In this document: positions 40,496 to 50,477 of the stretch, piece after piece
Position numbering within the stretch: position 1 is the stretch's first letter
Layout of the letters: each line of letters opens with the position of its first letter
NCBI GenBank assembly: GCA_009773005.1
Contig: WOUT01000001.1
Span: 125,389-189,388, forward strand
DNA: 64,000 nucleotides
Reading direction: 5' to 3'
Source: Chloroflexota bacterium
GTDB lineage: Bacteria > Chloroflexota > Anaerolineae > Anaerolineales > Anaerolineaceae
Notes under the pieces: generated by a model
What the model was told of the DNA's origin: nothing
What the model saw: the letters and a program-made list of their open reading frames with translations, nothing else
Database searches by the model: none
Position numbers and translations under genes: made by a program

Positions 40496-41287
40496 TTAAT
40501 TGGATTTCATCATCTTTCCTGAACTTGCATTTGCAACCATCATAACTTCAGCAATGATGCTTAAGGCTATTTCCTGAGGGGTTTCTGCATTAAGCTCCAG
40601 TCCCATTGGCGAATGTATTTTATCAATTTTTTCCTTGGTTATACCTTTATCGAGTAGTTCTTTTTTTGTTAACTCCCAACGCCGTTTGGAACCAATTACA
40701 CCTATGTATCCGGTTTCTGTTTCTAGCAATACTGGAAGACCTTCGACATCAACGCTAGAACTCTTTGTAGTAAGCACCAAGAATGTGAAAGGATTAATCT
40801 TTACCAGTTGTGGAATTTCTGAAATTGGGCATATTATATATTCATCAGCTTCCGGAATATAAACAGGATTACAAAACTCTGGTCTTTCGTCTGTTATCAC
40901 GACACGATAGTCCAGCCACTTTCCCAAATGGGCAACTTGTTTTCCAACATGACCTGCACCAACGACAACCAGGGTTAATTTCGGAATGATCGGTTCCACA
41001 TAAACCTCAACTTGACCACCACAAATCCCGGGATCGCCTTTTTCAGGATTTACCAGGCTGTATTTTAAAATTTTGTTTTTTCTTTCCTTTAAAGCTTTTA
41101 ATGCTTCTTCTATTACTAAATGTTCAATTAAACCTCCACCGACAGTTCCAGAAATCTTCCCATCTGAAAAGACTAGCATCTTTGAGCCTTCATGGCGAGG
41201 AGTAGACCCGCTAGATGAAACAATCGTACAAAAAACAAATGCTTCTCCGGTTTTCTCAATGGAGGCAATTTGTTGATAAATCGACAT
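40496..41287 (-). CDS. XdhC/CoxI family Mo-cofactor maturation protein
   Basis: SSGSTPRHEGSKMLVF, GTVGGGLIEH, VVVGAGHVGKQVAHLGKWL, IGSKRR, HSPMGLELNAETPQEIALSIIAEV. Confidence 0.93.
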   Translation of the reverse strand: MSIYQQIASIEKTGEAFVFCTIVSSSGSTPRHEGSKMLVFSDGKISGTVGGGLIEHLVIEEALKALKERKNKILKYSLVNPEKGDPGICGGQVEVYVEPIIPKLTLVVVGAGHVGKQVAHLGKWLDYRVVITDERPEFCNPVYIPEADEYIICPISEIPQLVKINPFTFLVLTTKSSSVDVEGLPVLLETETGYIGVIGSKRRWELTKKELLDKGITKEKIDKIHSPMGLELNAETPQEIALSIIAEVMMVANASSGKMMKSN

Positions 41288-42633
41288 TAATCCTCCAATA
41301 ATCCTAATACAACCGGTAATAATTGTTTTTTTCTTGATACAACTCCTTCAGCTAACCGGGTGTCGTCACTGAGAGTAATATACGGTAACTCATCAAGAAT
41401 AGCAGGAGGATTTGATAAAATAAGTCTGCTTGACCCTCTAACAATATCTGTCACCATTAACATCGCAAAATTTACTTTCTTATTCGCCCTGAGTGAATCA
41501 AGTGCGGTTTGGAGCATTGAAAGGTGTTCGTTAATTTCGTTCAGATCGCTAACTTCAGCTTGTGCAATGGCAAAATCATAAACACCCGCATTGTACACTT
41601 TCAGGTCACTTGTAACCACATCTTGTGCGGTACGATTACTCAATCCTGCGCTGGCAGAAAGCACTTTTATTCCAAAACTATGGCTTGTCTCCAGTTCCAG
41701 TCGACTTCCTTTGACAAATGCCCACCTTGAAAGACGTTCGGCGGCTTTTTTATCTCTCTCAGTTGTCGTCGGACTAGTTAAATTTAGGGTATCCGAAAGA
41801 AGCCCTGCAAGCATTAATCCAGATATAGCAGGTGGAGCGCTAAACCCGGATTCTTCCATTCGTTCTGATACGAGAGTGCTTGTGCTTCCAACAATATCTA
41901 CAGACATTTTAATCGGGATATGTGTTGAAGGGTTACCTAATCGATGGTGATCCAGGATTTCAAGAAGTTGAGCTTCTTCAAGCGACGCAACGGATTGCTG
42001 CGCTTCGTTGTGATCTACTAACACAATTCTGATTCTCGGTGGGTTAAGAAGATCTCTCTGTCGGCAAATCCCGACGTAGTTGCCTTTTTCATCAACAACC
42101 CAAAACTCATCCCCTTCTTCTCTTAAAATGCGATTTACCACGTCTTTTATTTTTGTGTTGACGTTAAATTTTAAGATATTTGTGTCTGCCGCGTCCTTAC
42201 AGGGCAGTTCAAGAATTTTGCTGATCCCTATATCCTGGTTTTTAGGATTAACCCCTACCATCTTTCCCATAAAATTAAAAAGACTTCTCCCAGTGATCAA
42301 ACCAAATGGATCTCCTCCAGGATTTAATACAGGAGCAATTCCACCGGTTCTTGTAGCTATCGCCCACGCATCTCTAAGGGGGCTCTCTGGCGTTGTAGAA
42401 TCTAACCTTCTAACGACCGATTCAAAACGAGGACTGGCATCCGTAATTAATACCGGCGCTTCCATTTTTAATAATTTTAATATCCAAGCAGTTTGGGTAT
42501 TTGTTGCACCAGCACGGGCTGCAACAGTATCTAATCCATCTCGCTCCCTCAATAACCAAGCATATCCGATTGCCGAAGCTATTGAATCAGTGTCAGGGTT
42601 AACATGTCCAACAACGTATACTTGGGAGCCCAT
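41287..42633 (-). CDS. DHH-family manganese-dependent inorganic pyrophosphatase-like protein with CBS domains
   Basis: YVVGHVNPDTDSIASAIGYAWLL, internal CBS-like region, LVDHNEAQQS, ILDHHRLG. Confidence 0.88.
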   Translation of the reverse strand: MGSQVYVVGHVNPDTDSIASAIGYAWLLRERDGLDTVAARAGATNTQTAWILKLLKMEAPVLITDASPRFESVVRRLDSTTPESPLRDAWAIATRTGGIAPVLNPGGDPFGLITGRSLFNFMGKMVGVNPKNQDIGISKILELPCKDAADTNILKFNVNTKIKDVVNRILREEGDEFWVVDEKGNYVGICRQRDLLNPPRIRIVLVDHNEAQQSVASLEEAQLLEILDHHRLGNPSTHIPIKMSVDIVGSTSTLVSERMEESGFSAPPAISGLMLAGLLSDTLNLTSPTTTERDKKAAERLSRWAFVKGSRLELETSHSFGIKVLSASAGLSNRTAQDVVTSDLKVYNAGVYDFAIAQAEVSDLNEINEHLSMLQTALDSLRANKKVNFAMLMVTDIVRGSSRLILSNPPAILDELPYITLSDDTRLAEGVVSRKKQLLPVVLGLLED

Positions 42634-42651
42634 TCGATTAATATACCTTTC

Positions 42652-45549
42652 TCAAACACTCTTTAATGAACGCCAAATTCGTTCTGGCGTTGCTGGAATT
42701 TGGTTTAGTTTTGCACCACAAGCATTTTGGATTGCATTTGCAACAGCTGGGGCGACACCATCCAATGGAATTTCTGCAACAGCCTTTACACCAAATGGGT
42801 GGGTTGGTTCAAATGATTCAACAAACATCGCTTCTATTTCTGGCATTTCGTCAACTCTAAAAATATGATAATCTTTTAAATCTTTTTCCCGAGCTACCCC
42901 TTTTTGGTCATAAAGCATTTCTTCGCATACTGCGTACCCCAACGCCTGAACCATACCACCTTCAATTTGACCTGACGCAGTTAATGGATTAACAATCACG
43001 CCAGAATCAACTGCCATCACAAGTTTATCAACAATCAATTTTCCTGTCTCAATATCTACAGTGACCTCAGCAAATTGAGCTGCAAATGGCGGAGGTGAAG
43101 ATTTTGACATAAATGAGGCAATACCCATAATTTGTTCTTGATCGTTGTGATGAAGTGTTTCAAGTGCGATATCTTTTAGGGAAATTCTTTTACGATTCTT
43201 TGCAATTGCATATTTGTCTTTTAAGACAATATCAACTGGAGAAAGTATTTCTTCAGCAGAAGACAACAAAGCAGCGGCGCGTATCTTAATCATGGCAGCA
43301 GCTTCTTCCGCTGCTTTGGTTACCGCTCCTCCAGAAATGTATGTTGTGCTCGATGCATACGCTCCTTTGTCAAATGGTGTGAAATCCGTGTCTGAAGAAT
43401 AAACTAGAATATCATCAAGTGGAACGCCCAAAACTTCTGCTGCCATTTGCCCTAAAACGGTATCGGATCCGGTTCCAAGATCTGTAGCGCCAATCAGCAA
43501 GTTGAATGACCCGTCGTCATTCATTTTTATACTGGCTGCACCCATATCGAGATATGGAATTGCCGTGCCTTGCATAACCATGGCAACTCCAACCCCTTTA
43601 CGCAAGTGAGGTTTGCCTGGAATGTTTTTCCAATTTACATTTAAAGCTTTTTCTTTCCATCCAATCGCTTTTTTACCCATTTCAACGCATTTTTCAAGAC
43701 CCACGGTGTGAATAATCTCAGGTTTCGGTTCGCGTCCTTCACTCCATGCCGTGCTAAATGGGTGCAATTCACCAGAACGCAGTGCATTTTTCAGCCTAAA
43801 CTCTATCGGATCAAGACCGAGCTCGTTCGCGATCAACTCCATTTGCCGTTCAACAGCCCAATATCCTTGAGGTACTCCATATCCGCGGTAAGCGCCAGCA
43901 GGTGGATGGTTTGTGTATACAACGTCTGCATAAAACCGAATATTCGGCGCCTTGCGATATTTTCCGTCACCAACATAAAGCGCCATGGCTTTGTGTCCAG
44001 TATTTCCTGTAACAGTCAATGCATGACAACCATAGGCGCCTGTGTCAGTTAATACTCGCATCTCGTTAGCAGTTATGGTTCCGTCTGCCATCACGCCAGT
44101 CTTCATCCATAATTTCATCGGATGTCTGGATCTTGAAGCTATAAATTCCTCTTCACGTGTATATTCAAAACGAACAGGACGTCCGGTTGCAATCGTAAGA
44201 TGCGCTGCAACATCTTCGACCAATATTTCTTGTTTTCCACCAAAACCTCCACCTATTCTAGGCTTGATCACTCTAATCCGTTTTATCGTGAGATTTAAGA
44301 CTGGTGAGAGTATTCTTCGTGCGTGAAATGGAACTTGGGTACTTGATCGAATAACAAGTCTGTCATTTTCGTCCCAATACGTAATGACCACGTGAGGTTC
44401 GATATGAGCCTGTTGCACTTTGGGTACTTCAAATTCGTTTTCGAAGATTTTGTCTGCTTCTTTAAAACCAGAATCAACATCTCCGATATCGATCCTGATC
44501 TCAGCAGCTAGGTTCTTTATTGGGTTGGAATTTGCAAAATTTATGTATTCTGGTTCATCATGGATTTTTGGAGTTTCCTGTAACATTGATTTCGTTGAAT
44601 CCAATACAGCGGGCAGTTCTTCATATTCGACTTCTATCAGGTCAATGGCTTGTTGTGCGATTTCTTCTGTCTCCGCAGCAACAAATGCTACCCGGTCGCC
44701 AACGAACCTCACCTTATTATCAAGGCTAAAGGTATCTAATGGACCAGGTATCGGGTCGGATTGGCCTGCGGTTGAATACACTACACGCGGTAAATCTTTC
44801 CAGGTTAGTACGGAGTGTACACCTGCTAGTTCCTTGGCCTTCTTTATGTTGATACTTTTTATTCGGGCATGAGCAACAGTGCTTAAAAGGACTTTTGCTA
44901 CTAACATCCCTTGAAGATCAATATCCGCGGTAAAGGCTGGTTTTCCTTGAACCAATTTAATTGCATCAACCTTTATTTCATTTTTCCCAACCGTACTAAA
45001 TCGATTTAATTCTATGTCAGATTGAATCTCTGGGCTCCAGGTTGCTTTTTCTATCACTTTCGAGTCTTGACTTTCCATCGACGCTGCTTTAATTGCGCTG
45101 ACAGGTTTTTTATACCCAGTACACCGGCATAGAACACCCGAAATAGCATCTCGAATTTCCGATTCTTCAGGATCAGGGTTTGAAGCCAACAGTGACTTAC
45201 CGGCAAGCACCATTGCTGGGGTGCAATATCCACATTGGATGGCGCCTGATTCGATAAATGCTTGTTGTATCGGATCCAGTCCTACAGACTTCTTCCAACC
45301 TTGGTCTGGTCGTTCTCCAATTCCTTCAATCGTCTCAACTTTATGCCCATCTGCTTGCGCCGCAAGCATTGAACATGAATTAATCGGCTTTCCATCAAAC
45401 AACACAGTACAAGCCCCACATTCACCGGATTTGCACCCACCTGATTTCGCACCGAAAAAACCAAGCCGTCGTAAAACAGTTAGCAAGTTTTCATTGACAT
45501 TAATTTCCGTGGCAGTTGGAGTCTTGTTAATCCATAGATGTAAGATCAT
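42652..45549 (-). CDS. Fused 2Fe-2S plus molybdopterin-binding xanthine dehydrogenase-family protein (XdhD-like architecture)
   Basis: SGGCKSGECGACTVLFDG, CGYCTPAMVLAGKSLL..CRCTGYKK; then GGGFGGKQEI, PPAGAYRGYGVPQGYWAVE, GVKAVAEIPLDGVAPA. Confidence 0.93.
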   Translation of the reverse strand: MILHLWINKTPTATEINVNENLLTVLRRLGFFGAKSGGCKSGECGACTVLFDGKPINSCSMLAAQADGHKVETIEGIGERPDQGWKKSVGLDPIQQAFIESGAIQCGYCTPAMVLAGKSLLASNPDPEESEIRDAISGVLCRCTGYKKPVSAIKAASMESQDSKVIEKATWSPEIQSDIELNRFSTVGKNEIKVDAIKLVQGKPAFTADIDLQGMLVAKVLLSTVAHARIKSINIKKAKELAGVHSVLTWKDLPRVVYSTAGQSDPIPGPLDTFSLDNKVRFVGDRVAFVAAETEEIAQQAIDLIEVEYEELPAVLDSTKSMLQETPKIHDEPEYINFANSNPIKNLAAEIRIDIGDVDSGFKEADKIFENEFEVPKVQQAHIEPHVVITYWDENDRLVIRSSTQVPFHARRILSPVLNLTIKRIRVIKPRIGGGFGGKQEILVEDVAAHLTIATGRPVRFEYTREEEFIASRSRHPMKLWMKTGVMADGTITANEMRVLTDTGAYGCHALTVTGNTGHKAMALYVGDGKYRKAPNIRFYADVVYTNHPPAGAYRGYGVPQGYWAVERQMELIANELGLDPIEFRLKNALRSGELHPFSTAWSEGREPKPEIIHTVGLEKCVEMGKKAIGWKEKALNVNWKNIPGKPHLRKGVGVAMVMQGTAIPYLDMGAASIKMNDDGSFNLLIGATDLGTGSDTVLGQMAAEVLGVPLDDILVYSSDTDFTPFDKGAYASSTTYISGGAVTKAAEEAAAMIKIRAAALLSSAEEILSPVDIVLKDKYAIAKNRKRISLKDIALETLHHNDQEQIMGIASFMSKSSPPPFAAQFAEVTVDIETGKLIVDKLVMAVDSGVIVNPLTASGQIEGGMVQALGYAVCEEMLYDQKGVAREKDLKDYHIFRVDEMPEIEAMFVESFEPTHPFGVKAVAEIPLDGVAPAVANAIQNACGAKLNQIPATPERIWRSLKSV

Positions 45550-45568
45550 ACTTCCTCATATTGAAATT

Positions 45569-46318
45569 TTATTTAAGTTCTTTTAATAATCTCATAGCCA
45601 GGTTTGTACCTGCATCTTGTCGGTATACAGAAGAGGCCCATTGATCAGATGAATCTGCTAAAGCATTCTTAATCATAGTGATTAAATCGCCATTTACATC
45701 ACCGTCAAAGGCTGTGACAGGGTTATCTCCAAAACCGCCAAAAGTTATTCTTGTTCGACCTGTTTTCCATTTTGCCACCGCGCAGCAAATTGTTGGTTGA
45801 TCGTATGGACTGCGCCCCACTGACTCAAATACGACTTGCACGTCATTGTCAACTTTTATTTCAGAAATTAAAGCGGCCTTTTTCCAATCATGTCGTTTTG
45901 GCAGCCAATCTTCCAGAGATATACATATTTCACCAGGGAGCCACACAATTTGAGCATTAAGCGCTAACATTACTGTGAGAAGCGGAGATCGACCGTTTTC
46001 TGAAACAATTAGACCTGCAATTGTTCCCATTACACGTTGATTCTTTGAACACTGTATCTTTATCGCCTCAACTACAGAACGGTTATCCTGATAAAAAACG
46101 ATCATTTCTTCAAGTGTTGTTGTAGCGCCAATTACAGTTAAGGTTTCTATTATCTTGATGTAATTTAAGCCAATGGACTGCAAATCTACAACTGCTATGT
46201 CATCACTTCTTTTTGCGAGAGTCAAACCACCCCCCAATGGAATAGTAATTGGCTCGTTTCTTTGTAGCAATTCAACAGCTTCGCTAAGGGTTGCAGGTCT
46301 GAAGTACTCTAAAATCAT
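45569..46318 (-). CDS. FAD-binding subunit of molybdenum hydroxylase
   Basis: EYFRPATLSEAVELLQRNEPITIPLGGGLTL, QRVMGTIAGLI. Confidence 0.88.
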   Translation of the reverse strand: MILEYFRPATLSEAVELLQRNEPITIPLGGGLTLAKRSDDIAVVDLQSIGLNYIKIIETLTVIGATTTLEEMIVFYQDNRSVVEAIKIQCSKNQRVMGTIAGLIVSENGRSPLLTVMLALNAQIVWLPGEICISLEDWLPKRHDWKKAALISEIKVDNDVQVVFESVGRSPYDQPTICCAVAKWKTGRTRITFGGFGDNPVTAFDGDVNGDLITMIKNALADSSDQWASSVYRQDAGTNLAMRLLKELK

Positions 46319-46368
46319 TTCAATCCCTTTCTAATTTGCGCTCTGACCTCTAATGACTGAACTTGGGG

Positions 46369-47367
46369 TTATTTTTGTGCAAATGTATCAATCAGCAAAT
46401 GAACATCGCCGCCAACTGGATATAGAATGGGACATGTGCAACCATTATTAACGTACTCAGCAACTTTTTTCTTTGCCTCTTCAGGTGTACCTGAAGCGGT
46501 AATTTTTATGATCAATTCTTCTGGAACCAGATGCTTGGCTTTTGAGATCTGTTCATGAGTAGCCGGCCACCCCAAAATGGATTGAATTTTCTCAACAACA
46601 TCCATCGAAACGCCTGAAGCTTTTGCGATATGCGGCTGTTGTGCCAGGTACTGTGTCAATAATTCTCTGGTAGTATCGATTGCTTTGTCATGATCATTGT
46701 CAACCGAACAGACGATTAATTGAGGTCGATCTATAGCATCAATAGTCTTTCCACTCTTTTTTGCACCAGCAATGAGTAAATCCATTGCTTTATTGTTGTA
46801 TTCAGGCGGGACACAATAATTCAAAACAACCCCATCTGCTATTTCTCCAGTCATTTCCATCATGTTATCGCCTGTTGCGCCAATGTAAACAGGAACATTG
46901 CGAGGTTCTTTTCTACCATGGACAACATCAAGCTCAATTCCATAAACTTGTATAAATTCACCTTCAAAACTTACCCGTTCCATATTTAATAACCGCTTAA
47001 GAATCGTAATTGTTTCCTTCATTGCGGTTAATGGTTTCTTTCGATCGATTCCCACATTCTTGGCGAGAGGATCCCACCATGCGCCAATTCCACAGATGAT
47101 TCTATCTGGCGCTAAATCGTCCAGGGTTAAGAATGTTGATGCAAGTAACCCTATATTCCTTGTCCAGTTATTGATGACACCTGAACCCACCTTCAATTTT
47201 TCTGTTACGGCGGCATAGGCCGCCATAGGAACTATTGCATCCCGTACAAGCCGGCTTTCTGCTTGCCATACTGCTTCAAATCCTCGGCTTTCTGCGTATT
47301 TTACATATTCCAAACCATCCCTAAGCTCGTGGGCATCCTGCAGATACAAAGCGACTCTTTGCTTCAT
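46369..47367 (-). CDS. LLM-class (F420/flavin-dependent) oxidoreductase
   Basis: [66 protein letters not shown]. Confidence 0.88.
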   Translation of the reverse strand: MKQRVALYLQDAHELRDGLEYVKYAESRGFEAVWQAESRLVRDAIVPMAAYAAVTEKLKVGSGVINNWTRNIGLLASTFLTLDDLAPDRIICGIGAWWDPLAKNVGIDRKKPLTAMKETITILKRLLNMERVSFEGEFIQVYGIELDVVHGRKEPRNVPVYIGATGDNMMEMTGEIADGVVLNYCVPPEYNNKAMDLLIAGAKKSGKTIDAIDRPQLIVCSVDNDHDKAIDTTRELLTQYLAQQPHIAKASGVSMDVVEKIQSILGWPATHEQISKAKHLVPEELIIKITASGTPEEAKKKVAEYVNNGCTCPILYPVGGDVHLLIDTFAQK

Positions 47368-47387
47368 AGTTCCTCCATACAAAATAT

Positions 47388-48008
47388 TTATACTGTGATT
47401 TTTTTGATATTGTTTTCAATTTCTTTTAACAGGATCAAGTCTTCAGGTAGATCGAGATCAAGCCCAAGCACTTCTGACTCAACAATTTGTACGCGCGCAC
47501 CAGCTTTTTCAGCCGCAGCCCTGTGAATATTAAACGATCCTGGACCGTAACAAAACTCAATCAATTCTGCTGGATTAATGTATAAAGCATTGGTTCCGTC
47601 TTTCCTTCGATCTGGAGCGATAATTACTTCTGGTGGAGTGCTTGCGTTACCAATAAACTGTCTGACATGTTCAGGTTTTACGAGAGGAAGATCAGCAGGT
47701 AACACTAGAATTTCATTTGCGTGATATGCTTTTGCTACCATCGAAGCTCTTCTTAATGCAGTATTTAATTCAGGGCTTCCATCCTCTAATACAGTTCTGG
47801 CTGAAAATTCTCTGGCAATGGCAAGAGCAGAAGGATCACGACTTACTACCAATACTGTGTCAATTTCCTCCAGCGCTTTTAAGGTTTTCAATGTATTTAT
47901 TAACATTGATTGATTCAATGCTGTTCGTTCGTCTTCATTCAATATACTTGATAACCGTGATTTCCCTCTTTTTAGTGGTTTTACAGGAATAATCGCCCAA
48001 AGCGTCAT
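47388..48008 (-). CDS. cofC: CofC-like 2-phospho-L-lactate guanylyltransferase
   Basis: [51 protein letters not shown]-type [17 protein letters not shown]. Confidence 0.88.
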   Translation of the reverse strand: MTLWAIIPVKPLKRGKSRLSSILNEDERTALNQSMLINTLKTLKALEEIDTVLVVSRDPSALAIAREFSARTVLEDGSPELNTALRRASMVAKAYHANEILVLPADLPLVKPEHVRQFIGNASTPPEVIIAPDRRKDGTNALYINPAELIEFCYGPGSFNIHRAAAEKAGARVQIVESEVLGLDLDLPEDLILLKEIENNIKKITV

Positions 48009-48955
48009 GTGGTTGATTCCTCTAAAATTTTTACTGCAAATCTAAAAACATCAGCCGCGAGCCTTTTTTTTGAACTTTCATTACTCATTATTGTATCAGT
48101 AACGAATGGAATTATACCCCACGAAGAAATTGTATCGCATTCATTTTGATTTTTTGTATCCAGAACATATCCTTTAATAATCTCTTTATAAATACGAGCT
48201 ACCTCAAAAGCTGAAGGAACAATCCCCAATTCAAAGAATATTTTCGCAGCTGGACCTTTTATGGCAGAATTTCCGACAATCGGGGAAACCGCAATAGTTG
48301 TTTTCTTACTGAGGATTTCTTTACAGTTCTCAACTTCCAATATTGGCATAATACTTAACCATGGGTTTGAAGGGCAAATCACCACGATATCAGCTTGGTT
48401 CAGTGCTTTTTTTGTTTCATTTGTGAGCTTGGCATTCTTAATACCTTCAAACTTATAATTTCGCAACTTTGGTCTAAATTGATGTTTTACAAAATATTCT
48501 TGGAATGGTAAATCGCCATATTCGTCAGTCTCAATAATTGTAGAGACTTTCTCGTTTGTCATAGGATAAACTATTGTTTTTACATCAAGTTTTTCACATA
48601 AGGTTTGGGTAACTTGGGTTAAATCTTGACCCAAGGCAAGTAATCTGGTCCGCTCTAGATGTAATGCCAAATCTTTATCACCAATTTGAAACCACGACAG
48701 TGAATCAAGTTTTATTAAAGATTTTAAACAATTCCAGGTGTCATCTTTTCGTCCCCATCCACTTGTTTGATTTGATAATCCTGCGAGTGTGTAGCAAATT
48801 GTATCGACATCTGGGCAAATTCTAAGTCCCAGGTGAGTGAAATCATCACCAGTATTAACAATTACGGTTAGATTCTCAGTGGGTAAATTATGGGCTAATC
48901 CCAATACTAGTTTAGCCCCGCCCACGCCACCAGCTAAAGCAACAACATTTTTCAT
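48005..48955 (-). CDS. cofD: 2-phospho-L-lactate transferase CofD
   Basis: VVALAGGVGGAKLVLGLA, VNTGDDFTHLGLRICPDVDTICYTLAGLSNQTSGWG. Confidence 0.95.
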   Translation of the reverse strand: MKNVVALAGGVGGAKLVLGLAHNLPTENLTVIVNTGDDFTHLGLRICPDVDTICYTLAGLSNQTSGWGRKDDTWNCLKSLIKLDSLSWFQIGDKDLALHLERTRLLALGQDLTQVTQTLCEKLDVKTIVYPMTNEKVSTIIETDEYGDLPFQEYFVKHQFRPKLRNYKFEGIKNAKLTNETKKALNQADIVVICPSNPWLSIMPILEVENCKEILSKKTTIAVSPIVGNSAIKGPAAKIFFELGIVPSAFEVARIYKEIIKGYVLDTKNQNECDTISSWGIIPFVTDTIMSNESSKKRLAADVFRFAVKILEESTT

Positions 48956-49005
48956 AATTTTTATTACTTTTCTTTCTCAAGCAAAACAAATTTGTATAAT
49001 AGCGC

Positions 49006-49788
49006 TTATCGAAATAGGTCCAGTTCTTCTGGTCTTATCAATTCAGCAAGTGCCGCTTCCTGTAATTCATATGGAAATCCGCGTACATGAATACAAGGTG
49101 TACCTTCTGCTGCCTGACCCATTAATAGGGAAGCGCCTGCTGCCAATTCATCTGCCGCCCCTACTGTGGTAATTTTTAAGCGAAATCCGAATAAATCTTC
49201 CTGACCCCGCAAATCAACGACTCCAGGCAGGCCAGAAAGACCAATTGTTATACCCACAGTGCCATTTCTCCAGGCACGGCCGTGAGAATCAATGATCAGA
49301 ACACCTACACGAACTCTGTAGTATTCTTGTAAACGCATCCTGATTCCTTTTGCAGACTTGTCAGCATCTTCTGGAAGCAACAATACCCAGTTTTCGGAAT
49401 CTTCTCCAACTTGTACGACATTGGAATGGTCAATTCCAGCATTAGCACAAATAAAACCGTTTTTATGTTCAACGATCAGTGTATTATTTTTTGCTCTGAT
49501 AACTTTCTTACTTTCGCATAAAACAAGTTCAATGAATCGAGCGTCTTTTTGTGTAATTCTTGCCAGTTTGACTGCCTCTTTTGAAGGAATAATTTGTGAA
49601 TAATTAACCAATCTCCCTTCAGTTTTTGAGACAATTTTTTGCGCAAGAACGATTACGTCCCCGTCTTGTAATTTAATTGATTGGTTATTTAATGAATTGA
49701 TAAGAATCTCACTTAAATTATCCCCAATTTTTATGTTGGGAATATTTTCAAGTGATGTAAAAGTTAAGATTTTATTGGATGAACTCAC
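49006..49788 (-). CDS. cofE: Coenzyme F420-0:L-glutamate ligase CofE (single domain)
   Basis: LQDGDVIVLAQKIVSKTEGRLV, GFICANAGIDHSNV, VLIIDSHGRAWRNGTVGITIGLSGL. Confidence 0.95.
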   Translation of the reverse strand: MSSSNKILTFTSLENIPNIKIGDNLSEILINSLNNQSIKLQDGDVIVLAQKIVSKTEGRLVNYSQIIPSKEAVKLARITQKDARFIELVLCESKKVIRAKNNTLIVEHKNGFICANAGIDHSNVVQVGEDSENWVLLLPEDADKSAKGIRMRLQEYYRVRVGVLIIDSHGRAWRNGTVGITIGLSGLPGVVDLRGQEDLFGFRLKITTVGAADELAAGASLLMGQAAEGTPCIHVRGFPYELQEAALAELIRPEELDLFR

Positions 49789-49790
49789 TC

Positions 49791-50456
49791 TTATGCTCGT
49801 TTGATACCGGTAATTTTTATTCCTGCAGTGTGTTCTCCAAATTCTTTGTTAATCCCGATTAAAATGGAAGTTAATCCTTCTGCGACAACTGAATTTTCAA
49901 TAGGGCCTGCATCCCAGCCAGTCATGCCAGCCCTTTCTACCAATTCCAAAACAATACTTCTCGCCTCTTTAGAGCTCCCGCATACTAAAACGTCGCAATC
50001 AATATCTTGGTCTGTCAGTAATTTTTCATAGGAGATGTTTTGAAATGCAGAAACTACCTGCACATTTTCTCCAAGTATTAATTTTGCTTCTTGAGCGGCA
50101 CTACCTGCGGGTGGCATTTGAACTCTTGTAACTTTAGGTGGAACCAATGGGACAGTAACATCAATTAATATTTTTTCCTTCAAGCACTCTTTTAAACTTT
50201 CCAATAATGCTTTATGTCCCGAAAATGGGATCGTTAAAACAGCAATGTCGCACCAATCAGCTGCCTGATGATTTTCCAGACCGGTGATCGCAACTTTAGC
50301 GTTTCCAACTAATTGGTTTAATTCATCTGCAACAATTTGGGCTTTCTCGACTTGCCTGGACCCGATGACTATCTCATATCCGGCTTTTGCCCATCGATAT
50401 GCAAGTCCTTTCCCTTCTTTTCCAGTACCACCTAATATTGCAATTCGATTTATCAT
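49791..50456 (-). CDS. NADPH-dependent F420 reductase
   Basis: RIAILGGTGKEGKGLAYRWAKAGYEIVIGSR; VVSAFQNISYEKL. Confidence 0.92.
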   Translation of the reverse strand: MINRIAILGGTGKEGKGLAYRWAKAGYEIVIGSRQVEKAQIVADELNQLVGNAKVAITGLENHQAADWCDIAVLTIPFSGHKALLESLKECLKEKILIDVTVPLVPPKVTRVQMPPAGSAAQEAKLILGENVQVVSAFQNISYEKLLTDQDIDCDVLVCGSSKEARSIVLELVERAGMTGWDAGPIENSVVAEGLTSILIGINKEFGEHTAGIKITGIKRA

Positions 50457-50477
50457 GCCTTAGTCCAATCTATATTT

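Noticed and set aside
42080-42868. 262-aa plus-strand ORF antisense to the DHH/CBS and Mo-hydroxylase genes
   Set aside because: Spans the junction of two well-supported minus genes; no family motifs.
36466-46318. Aerobic CO dehydrogenase (CoxMSL) interpretation
   Set aside because: Active-site loops are AFRGFGGPQ and AYRGYGVPQ, not the form I AYXCSFR motif.
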